NCBI RefSeq assembly: GCF_016859125.1
Contig: NZ_CP069338.1
Coordinates: forward strand, 4,031,501 to 4,095,500
Reading direction: 5' to 3'
Length of the DNA stretch: 64,000 nt
DNA from: Archangium violaceum
GTDB taxonomy: Bacteria; Myxococcota; Myxococcia; Myxococcales; Myxococcaceae
Every line of letters starts with the position of its first letter. Within the stretch, counting starts at the first letter, position 1. This document shows positions 58,401 to 64,000 of this stretch, one piece after another. The notes under the pieces were generated by a model. That model had not been told where the DNA came from, did no database searches, and was given only the letters and a program-made list of their open reading frames with translations. The translations under genes and the position numbers were made by a program.

Positions 58401-60863
58401 GACGAGCTCGATGCGGGATACCAGGCCGGTCAACTGGCACTGAAGATCCTCGAGCGCTTCAACGTCCAGGAGCCCCGCGCGAAGACGCTCTACGTGGTCA
58501 ACGTGAAGACGCTCCATTGGAAGCGCCACGTGCGCGAGAGCCTGAAGCCCCTGCTGGACGCGTACGCCAGCGGGCTCGAGACGGGAGACCTCGAGTTCAT
58601 GGGGTGGGCGGCGGACTTCTACTGCCACCACTCGTTCTTCCTGGGGCGGCCGCTCGGCCCGCTCGTGGAGGAGATGGACGAGTACCGGAAGGTCCTCGAG
58701 CACCACCACCGCCGGGTGACGCTCCGGCAGTACGCGGTGTACCAACAGGCCGTGCTCAACCTCTCGGGGGAGGGGGAGACGCCGTGGCGCCTGGTGGGGC
58801 GGGCCTGGAACGAAGACGCGCTGCTCCCGCGCTACGTGGCGGACGGTGATGGCACCGCGAGCTGCATCGCGTACGTCAACAAGCTGATGCTGGCCTATCT
58901 CTTCGGGCAGTACCGGCTGGCGGTGGAGAGCGCCGACGCGGCGGAGAAGTACCTGCCGGCGGTGGCGGCCCAGCTCCTCGTTCCCCGCTACTTCTTCTTC
59001 GACTCCCTGGCGCGGCTCGCCCTGCTTCCCGAGCTCGGCGAGGTGGAGCGGAGCGCGGCGCTGGAGCGGATCTCCGCGAACCAACGGCGGATGGAGCGCT
59101 GGGCCCGGTCGGCTCCCATGAACTTCCTCCACCCGTACCACCTCGTGGAGGCCGAGCGCTGCCGGGTGCGAGGCGCGCGTGCCGAGGCGCTCGAGCACTA
59201 TGACCGGGCCATCGCGCTCGCCCGGGAGCACGAGCATCCCCATGACGAGGCCCTCGCCCACGAGCTGACCGCCCGCTTCTTCCTCGAATGGGGGATGGCG
59301 CACCGCGCGCGGCCCCACCTGCTCGAGGCCCATGACGCCCATTCGCGCTGGGGGGCGCACGCCCTGCTGCGTTACCTCTCCGCCCGCTACTCCGAGCAGG
59401 GCCTTTCCGAGCAGCCCGCCGGTGCGTCCGAGGCGCGAGCACCGGACGAGACCCGGAGCGATCTCGGCCTGCTCGATCTCCAGAGCGTCCTGGCGGCCTC
59501 ACGGGTGTTCTTCTCGGAGATGAACCTGGACCGGTTGCTGGAGCGGGTGGTGGTCATCCTCTGCGAGAACGCCGGCGCCCAACGGTGTGTCCTCCTCCGG
59601 GAGGAGCGGCAGCACCTCTTCGTGGTCATGGAGCACACCGCCCTCACGGGGGAGACCCGCCGCCACGCGAGCGACACGCCCGCCGACGCCGAGCGCGTGC
59701 CCGGCTCGGTCATCCGCCGCTCCATCCGGACGCAGCAGCCCCTCGTGGTGGAGGACCTGTCGCGCGACGACTCCCTGGCCGATGACCCCTATGTCCACCG
59801 CCATGCTCCGCGCTCCGTCCTGTCGCTCCCCATCTTCCACCAGGGCCGGCTGCTGCTCGTCGTCTACCTCGAGAACAACCTGGCCGCGGGTGTCTTCACC
59901 TCCAGGCACCTGCAGACCCTGACGCTCCTGGCCTCGCAGCTCGCGCTCTCGCTGGAGAACGCGGCGCTCTATGGGGACCTGGAGCAGCGCGTCCAGGAGC
60001 GCACGAGCGCGCTGGAGGCGGCGCACAAGCAGCTCGTCGAGGTGGCGCACCGCGCGGGCATGGCGGAGATCGCCAGCGGGGTGTTGCACAACATCGGCAA
60101 CTCCCTCAACTCGCTCGTGGTCACCACGGAGAGCCTGGTCCGAGACGTCACCCGCCTGCCCGTGGAGCAGTTGAAGAAGAGCGCCCGGCTGCTGACGGAC
60201 GAGAAGGAGGACCTCGCCGGGTTCCTCGAGAAGGATTCCCGGGGGCGGATGCTCCCCGAGTACCTCGACAAGCTGGGCGACAAGTTGCGCGGGGACGCCG
60301 ACCACATGCTCGTGGAGTTGCGGTCGATGAAGACCAACCTCGAGCAGATCGGGGCGACGATCCACGCGCAGCAGGTGTACGCCAACGGGCCACGGCTCGT
60401 GGAGCAGGTGGACGTGGATGAACTGGTGGAGGACGCGCTGCGCATGCAGCAGTCCTCCCTGACCCGGCACCGGGTGCGCATCGAGCGCGACATGGCGCGA
60501 CTGCCCGTGGCCTCGCTCGAGCGGCACAAGGTGCTGCACATCCTGGTCAACCTCATCAGCAACGCGAAGCAGGCCCTGGTGGATGCGGACCAGGCCGACA
60601 AGTGCATCCGCATCGAGGCACGCCCCAGCTCGCCGGGGCGCTTCCTCCTCGTGGTCCGGGACAACGGCGTGGGGATCTCCGCGGAAGACCTGCAGCGCGT
60701 CTTCCAGTATGGATTCACCACGCGCTCGGGGAGCCTGGGCTACGGCTTGCACTGGGCGGCCAATACCGCCCGTGAAATGGGGGGCAGTCTGGTCGTGGCC
60801 AGCGAGGGGCGCGGGCGGGGAGCGTGCTTCACCCTGGAGTTACCCCTCGGCAACCAGGAGTGA
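55473..60863 (+). CDS. Giant Ser/Thr kinase-like / ATPase / GAF / histidine kinase
   Basis: A 1,796-residue four-part signalling protein of the trifunctional kinase/ATPase/histidine kinase family. Residues about 10-285 form a protein-kinase-like domain (HKDLKPSN, GTLAYMSPEQTGRMNR). About 310-800 form an ATPase module with Walker A GFSGIGKTAV near residue 340. A helical TPR-like region follows, then GAF (about 1335-1490). The histidine kinase has GVLHNIGNSLNS near residue 1539, VNLISNAKQAL, VVRDNGVGI and YGFTTRSGSLGYGLHWA. In the kinase domain the Lys position reads Arg (VIIRLL), DFG reads NFS (LLSNFSIAS) and the alphaC Glu is missing (LRNHYALI), so it is probably a pseudokinase. No membrane segments are seen. 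Confidence 0.9.
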   Translation: MTPSPPDVTTSPALVPSIPGYRVGALFQAGARFLLYRGWRTRDELPVIIRLLRAERPSFSELLQLRNHYALIRDLRLPGVVSPLAFERCHNGFAIISADRGFVPLNDYVAAHPLTVPQVLEIGISLAETLEGLYQHRVIHKDLKPSNIVIHPETRDILLSNFSIASRLPRETQALENLALLEGTLAYMSPEQTGRMNRGIDYRTDFYSLGVTLYELLTGRLPFQSTDPLELAHCHIARPPRPPRELEPAIPEMVERIVLKLMAKAAEDRYASAYGLRHDLRVCLEALREQGSVPLFELARRDVSDRFHLPEKLYGRQEEVRTLLNAFDRVCQRGMELLVVTGFSGIGKTAVVNEIHRPVVRAKGFFVSGKFDQLGRSIPYSALVQALSSLVRQLQSESGERLETWRQRLQLALGREGRVLLDMMPELEGLIGPQPRVTELEPSAAQQRFNLLLIRLLRAFATQEHPLVIFLDDLQWADAASLKMLHLLATELGSARLLLIGAYRDNEVTPAHPLLLTLEEIRDAGVAVHPLTLAPLPEEVVNELVAETLSCPPERARPLTGLVYQKTGGNPFFTSQYLKVLFQRGLVSYDASAHMWQCDLAQVRDQSLSSDVVEFMAGQLQRLPEETRKVLELAACIGNRFELATLSRVYGGSEADTAAALWCALQEGLILPTSEVYKFYQDPEGLEATGMAPLSVRYRFLHDRVQQAAHSLIPESDRQRTHLEIGRRLLETASAQEREEHLFDIVNHLNVARGLLVEVEERHELARANLRAGRRALTSNAYDVAREYLETGLTLLEPESWRTHYELTLALHEEAARAAWLSRHFARQDELVGAVLSHARTVLERVRAYEIRIQTAIAQERLAFALETGLHVLGELGVEFPAAPRPEDIERGREEVRAAVGDGSLEQLSSLPEMTDARSLAAVRILTLLAPPAYQTKPALLQLLIFRTVVLTARHGVAPITAPTFAMYGLILCGMLDELDAGYQAGQLALKILERFNVQEPRAKTLYVVNVKTLHWKRHVRESLKPLLDAYASGLETGDLEFMGWAADFYCHHSFFLGRPLGPLVEEMDEYRKVLEHHHRRVTLRQYAVYQQAVLNLSGEGETPWRLVGRAWNEDALLPRYVADGDGTASCIAYVNKLMLAYLFGQYRLAVESADAAEKYLPAVAAQLLVPRYFFFDSLARLALLPELGEVERSAALERISANQRRMERWARSAPMNFLHPYHLVEAERCRVRGARAEALEHYDRAIALAREHEHPHDEALAHELTARFFLEWGMAHRARPHLLEAHDAHSRWGAHALLRYLSARYSEQGLSEQPAGASEARAPDETRSDLGLLDLQSVLAASRVFFSEMNLDRLLERVVVILCENAGAQRCVLLREERQHLFVVMEHTALTGETRRHASDTPADAERVPGSVIRRSIRTQQPLVVEDLSRDDSLADDPYVHRHAPRSVLSLPIFHQGRLLLVVYLENNLAAGVFTSRHLQTLTLLASQLALSLENAALYGDLEQRVQERTSALEAAHKQLVEVAHRAGMAEIASGVLHNIGNSLNSLVVTTESLVRDVTRLPVEQLKKSARLLTDEKEDLAGFLEKDSRGRMLPEYLDKLGDKLRGDADHMLVELRSMKTNLEQIGATIHAQQVYANGPRLVEQVDVDELVEDALRMQQSSLTRHRVRIERDMARLPVASLERHKVLHILVNLISNAKQALVDADQADKCIRIEARPSSPGRFLLVVRDNGVGISAEDLQRVFQYGFTTRSGSLGYGLHWAANTAREMGGSLVVASEGRGRGACFTLELPLGNQE

Positions 60864-60871
60864 GCCGGCGC

Positions 60872-61357
60872 CTACGGGGTATTGGCGGGAGCCGGGTTGC
60901 CGGCCTTGATCCACTGGGCGAGCGCGAGCGCCTCGCTCGTGGAGATGCGGCCGGCGAAGCTCGGCATCATCGTTCCGGGGCGGATCTTCTGGGGGTCGAG
61001 AATCCACATGGCGACCACCTCCGCCGGTTTGTCGCGGGAGTTGGCGAGGACGGGGGCGAAGGCCGTACCCGGTCCATGGCAGGCACGGCAGCCCAGGCTG
61101 GAGAAGAGCTGCTCCGGTGTCCGGGCGGTGTTGGCCGGGACTTGCTGCGTGCCGCCCTGCGGCGCCGTGGGCGTGCCCTCGGAGGGGGACGGAGGCGCCT
61201 CGGCCGAAGGGGAGTCCTTGAAGACGGTGGCCGCGCTGGGGGCGGAAGGTGCCTTCTCCTGCTTGTCCGGGCAGGCGGACAGGGTCAGGGCCATCGACAG
61301 GAGCGCGGTGCGCGTCAGCGGGACGGAAGGGGGCTTGCTGCTCGGTCGCTTGCTCAT
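60872..61357 (-). CDS. c-type cytochrome lipoprotein
   Basis: A 161-residue lipoprotein with signal and lipobox (LLSMALTLSACPDK). After a disordered Pro/Ser/Ala linker comes a single class I cytochrome c domain. Its haem-binding CRACHG motif lies near residue 91 and the distal Met ligand is probably in GTMMPSFAG. It should carry electrons on the periplasmic side of a membrane. The linker is unusually Pro- and Ser-rich. It converges with the giant kinase gene (8 bp apart), and bioA starts 121 bp away, divergently. Confidence 0.85.
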   Translation of the reverse strand: MSKRPSSKPPSVPLTRTALLSMALTLSACPDKQEKAPSAPSAATVFKDSPSAEAPPSPSEGTPTAPQGGTQQVPANTARTPEQLFSSLGCRACHGPGTAFAPVLANSRDKPAEVVAMWILDPQKIRPGTMMPSFAGRISTSEALALAQWIKAGNPAPANTP

Positions 61358-61478
61358 GTGGCACAGCATGTCATGGCTCGGGCCTCGCCAGGGGGCGGGT
61401 GTGAGGGGGTTGGGAACTCCTGGAGCGCGAGGGCGGGCCGCGTGGTAGGGAGGGCCGCGCATCGGAGGAGTGAGCGGC

Positions 61479-62783
61479 ATGGATCGCGCGGACATCGTCA
61501 CGTTGGACAAGCGGCACGTATGGCACCCGTACACCGCGATGGACGAGTACATCGCGAAGACGGATCCACTGGTGGTGGTACGCGCCGAGGGCCCGTACCT
61601 CTACGACGCGGACGGGACGCGCTACCTGGACGCCAACGGCTCGTGGTGGGTGTCCACATTGGGACACCGTCACCCCCGGCTGGTGCGCGCGCTCACCGAG
61701 CAGGCCGGCTCCCTGCCGCACACCTCGCTCGCGGGCGTGACGCACGAGCCGGCCGCCCGTCTGGCGCAGGAGTTGGTCGCGCTGGCCCCCGGGTTCTCGC
61801 GTGTCTTCTACTCGGACAACGGGAGCACCGCGGTGGAGGTCGCCATCAAGATGGCGGCGCAGTACTGGGCGCAGAACGGCCGCCCCCGTCGCACGCGCTT
61901 CATCACGCTCTCGGGGGCCTTCCACGGCGAGACGATCGGCGCCACCAGCGTGGGCGGGGTGGAGGTGTTCCGCGACGTCTTCGGGCCGCTGCTCTTCGAC
62001 GTGGTGCACGTGCCTTCCCCCGCGGAGCCAGCGGGCTGGGAGCACGCCTTCGCCCGGGTGGAGGCCACGCTGCGCGAGCATCCGGACGAGATCGCCGCCG
62101 TCATCCTCGAGCCCCTCATCCAGGGCGCCGCGGGCATGCAGATGTACGCGCCCGCCTTCGTCCGGGCCGTGCGCGAGGCCACCCGGGCGGTGGACACCTT
62201 CCTCATCGCCGACGAGGTCTTCACCGGCATGGGGCGCACGGGGGCTCGCTTCGCGTGTGACCTGGCCGGCGTGGTGCCGGACCTGCTGTGTCTGGCGAAG
62301 GCGCTGTCCGGAGGGTTGATGCCCTTCGCGGCCACGCTGGCCACCGAGCGCGTCTTCTCGGGCTTCGGCGGAGGGCGCGAGCGGGCGCTGTATTACGGAC
62401 ACTCGTACTGTGGGAACCCGCTGGGCGCGGCGGTGGCTCGCGAGGTGCTCGCGGTGTACCGCGACGAGGACGTGCTGGGGCAGGTGGCTCGCAAGGCGCC
62501 GAAGGTGAAGGCCGCCTTCGAGCGCATGGCCGGCACGATTCCCGGCGTCACGCGGCCGAGGGCCCTCGGCATGGTGGGCGCGGTGGACCTCGGCAGCGGT
62601 GGCTACCTGGCGAGCGGCGGTTGGCGTGTGTACGAGGCGGCGAGGCGGCGCGGGCTGTACCTGCGCCCCATGGGGGACACGGTGTACATCGCCCCCGCGC
62701 TCAACATCCCGGACGCCGCGCTGGACGAGCTGCTCGCCGGCGTGGAGGCCAGCCTGCTCGCGGTGGCCTCCGGCCGGACCTGA
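61479..62783 (+). CDS. bioA: Adenosylmethionine-8-amino-7-oxononanoate transaminase (BioA)
   Basis: A 434-residue class III aminotransferase of biotin synthesis, converting 8-amino-7-oxononanoate (KAPA) to 7,8-diaminononanoate with S-adenosylmethionine as amino donor. HVWHPYTAMDEY and DANGSWWVSTLGHRHPRL near the N-terminus are typical of BioA. The PLP region shows DEVFTGMGRTG and the Lys in LCLAKALSGGLMP, and YYGHSYCGNPLGAAVA follows. ATG 61479 has GGAGGAG ten bases upstream; a GTG at 61470 lies too close to it. No other biotin gene is in the window. Confidence 0.93.
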   Translation: MDRADIVTLDKRHVWHPYTAMDEYIAKTDPLVVVRAEGPYLYDADGTRYLDANGSWWVSTLGHRHPRLVRALTEQAGSLPHTSLAGVTHEPAARLAQELVALAPGFSRVFYSDNGSTAVEVAIKMAAQYWAQNGRPRRTRFITLSGAFHGETIGATSVGGVEVFRDVFGPLLFDVVHVPSPAEPAGWEHAFARVEATLREHPDEIAAVILEPLIQGAAGMQMYAPAFVRAVREATRAVDTFLIADEVFTGMGRTGARFACDLAGVVPDLLCLAKALSGGLMPFAATLATERVFSGFGGGRERALYYGHSYCGNPLGAAVAREVLAVYRDEDVLGQVARKAPKVKAAFERMAGTIPGVTRPRALGMVGAVDLGSGGYLASGGWRVYEAARRRGLYLRPMGDTVYIAPALNIPDAALDELLAGVEASLLAVASGRT

Positions 62784-62790
62784 CTCTTCC

Positions 62791-62819
62791 CGGACTTGTC
62801 CGACTGCCGGACAAGTCCG
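62791..62819. repeat. Perfect 12-bp stem-loop after bioA
   Basis: CGGACTTGTCCG-ACTGC-CGGACAAGTCCG: a perfect 12-bp stem with a 5-base loop, 7 bp after the bioA stop. Each arm is itself close to palindromic (CGGAC/GTCCG). It lacks a T-run, so it may be a terminator of a different type or an operator for the next gene. Confidence 0.65.
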
Positions 62820-62842
62820 CCACCTTCGACTCCGGAGACCCC

Positions 62843-63949
62843 ATGTCTCGCCTCCTCCTGCTCCTGCTGCTCTCCGCGCCGGTCCTCGGCTGTGCGACGG
62901 CCTCTTCCGCCACGTCCGCCCCTGGCAACGCGTCTTGCTCCGGGCTCGATGCGCTCACCATCCCGGCACTGCCCGACTGGGTCGACAAGTACGCGGGCCC
63001 GAATGACAGCAAGGAGGAGCGCCGCTTCTTCAACATCAGCCGCCTGATGACGTGCTTCCAGCTCTCCCGGGCGCAGGCCGTCGAGCTGCAGAACCTCTTC
63101 CGGGACCAGGTCCGCGCCAGCCCCGCTTCCGACCCGGTGGCCGCGTTCAGTGCCGCCCTCGAGCGCGTCCGCCGGGGCGACTTCGAGAGCCGGCTCCAGC
63201 CCGAGACGCTCGGCAGGGCCCGCTTCATCGTCGTCTTCGACCTCGATGAGACCCTCTTCGATCAGTACTACCCCGCCGAGGTGGGCGAGGCCTGTCACGA
63301 TGTCGCGGTCCCGAAGAAGGACGGTGTCCGCTACCTGAAGCTCGTCCCGGGTTGGCGGCAGGCCTTCGAGCGCATCCAGGCGCTCGGCGGCGCCGTGGTG
63401 CTCTTCTCCGCCAATGTCGACACGGTCACCCTCGAGAACCTCGCGCAATGGAAGCTCGAGGGAGTCCCCCTCACCGAGCACCCCGCGATCGCCGGCATCC
63501 TGACCAACAGCCACCTCGTCCTGCAGGAGAAATCCGAGGGTGTGGCCGACCCGAGGAAGGGCAACCCCCTGCGCGAGCCGTCCAAGGACCTGCGTGTCTT
63601 CGACGAGCAGCTGCGCCGCGTCGTCATCGTCGACGACAACCCGACGCGCCTCTTCCAGATGCGCAACGCCCGCATCTTCAAGAAGTTCGAGGCCGATACC
63701 TACTGCACCTCCAGCGACCCGGTGCTGCGCCGCGCCTTCGAGCAGGCGATGCCCAACGTCGTGCGGGAAATCGAGGAGTCGGTCCGGTACATGGACGCGA
63801 ATGGCGGCGGCTTCGTCGACGCCTACCTGCCCTACACCTCGCTCGGGCAGCTCACCGTGCGGTTCCTCGTCGACAGCGGTGGCTTCGACCTCGCGGGAGC
63901 CATCGACTACGTCCGCCACCATCCCGAGGTCGTCGACCCGCGGTACTGA
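62843..63949 (+). CDS. HAD-type phosphatase-like lipoprotein
   Basis: The 368-residue product begins with a lipoprotein signal (MSRLLLLLLLSAPVLGC). The catalytic DxDxT of the HAD superfamily is present as VVFDLDETLFDQYY near residue 132; motif II is likely VVLFSAN, and VVIVDDNPTRLFQMRN near residue 265 supplies the motif IV Asp-Asp. The general look (DLDETL, DDNP) resembles FCP1/NLI-type phosphatases, with an envelope location. The N-terminal 100 residues are helical and precede the phosphatase domain. It follows the bioA hairpin by 23 bp. Confidence 0.82.
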   Translation: MSRLLLLLLLSAPVLGCATASSATSAPGNASCSGLDALTIPALPDWVDKYAGPNDSKEERRFFNISRLMTCFQLSRAQAVELQNLFRDQVRASPASDPVAAFSAALERVRRGDFESRLQPETLGRARFIVVFDLDETLFDQYYPAEVGEACHDVAVPKKDGVRYLKLVPGWRQAFERIQALGGAVVLFSANVDTVTLENLAQWKLEGVPLTEHPAIAGILTNSHLVLQEKSEGVADPRKGNPLREPSKDLRVFDEQLRRVVIVDDNPTRLFQMRNARIFKKFEADTYCTSSDPVLRRAFEQAMPNVVREIEESVRYMDANGGGFVDAYLPYTSLGQLTVRFLVDSGGFDLAGAIDYVRHHPEVVDPRY

Positions 63950-64000
63950 GCGGCTCCTGGAGCGGGCCCGTCCGGCATCAACCCCGGGCGGGGAAGGCGC

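Overview
The window looks like chromosomal DNA of a myxobacterium, probably of the Cystobacter/Archangium/Myxococcus group. It is uniformly very GC-rich and tightly packed, and it carries many two-component proteins, Ser/Thr protein kinases, TonB-type envelope genes and two copies of a SitA6/SitI6-type lipoprotein toxin and immunity pair, a family known from myxobacteria. I recognise no rRNA, tRNA, prophage, insertion sequence or CRISPR array. About 53 protein genes can be supported.

Layout. 1-6.7 kb: the end of a RecF/SMC-like ATPase, a VWA protein, a DsbD/ScsB plus thioredoxin-like pair, a GNAT enzyme and two small proteins. 6.9-14.2 kb: a TPR protein, a TPR/beta-barrel protein and a histidine kinase in an overlapping operon; an opposite-strand DUF779-aldehyde dehydrogenase pair; then an NtrC-type regulator. 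14.2-17.9 kb: a reverse-strand phosphorelay operon (PAS kinase, single-domain receiver, hybrid kinase). 18.4-25.2 kb: a SWIM/SNF2 ATPase, a TetR regulator facing a PAP2 phosphatase, a DsbA-like isomerase and a PLD-type lipoprotein. 25.3-30.1 kb: a TonB-dependent receptor with a partner lipoprotein, divergent from a TonB protein. 30.1-36.2 kb: a reverse-strand cluster of a zinc-ribbon protein, a coiled-coil protein, a Ser/Thr kinase, a lidless Hsp70 and a J-domain/TPR protein. 36.4-39.4 kb: a Crp-family regulator, an intergenic region rich in structure, and a membrane histidine kinase. 39.4-49.6 kb: metabolic and hypothetical genes, an unaccompanied AmmeMemoRadiSam-type radical SAM enzyme, and a Fic protein with two AT-rich operator-like sites beside a SUFU-domain gene. 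49.7-55.3 kb: a serine hydrolase with a readable promoter, the tandem SitA6/SitI6 duplication, and an acyltransferase. 55.5-64 kb: a 1,796-residue kinase/ATPase/GAF/histidine kinase whose N-terminal kinase domain looks catalytically dead, a cytochrome c lipoprotein, bioA, and a HAD-type lipoprotein.

The most interesting signals are the exact tandem duplication of a toxin-immunity pair (two 1,489-bp units); two TGTGA-N6-TCAC(A/C) boxes near a Crp-family gene; duplicated CTACTAA-N11-TTAGTAG sites in front of the Fic gene; the Ser/Thr kinase-Hsp70-DnaJ cluster; and the predicted pseudokinase. Functions were assigned by reading motifs, without database searches. Start codons were chosen from ribosome-binding sites, signal peptides and overlaps.
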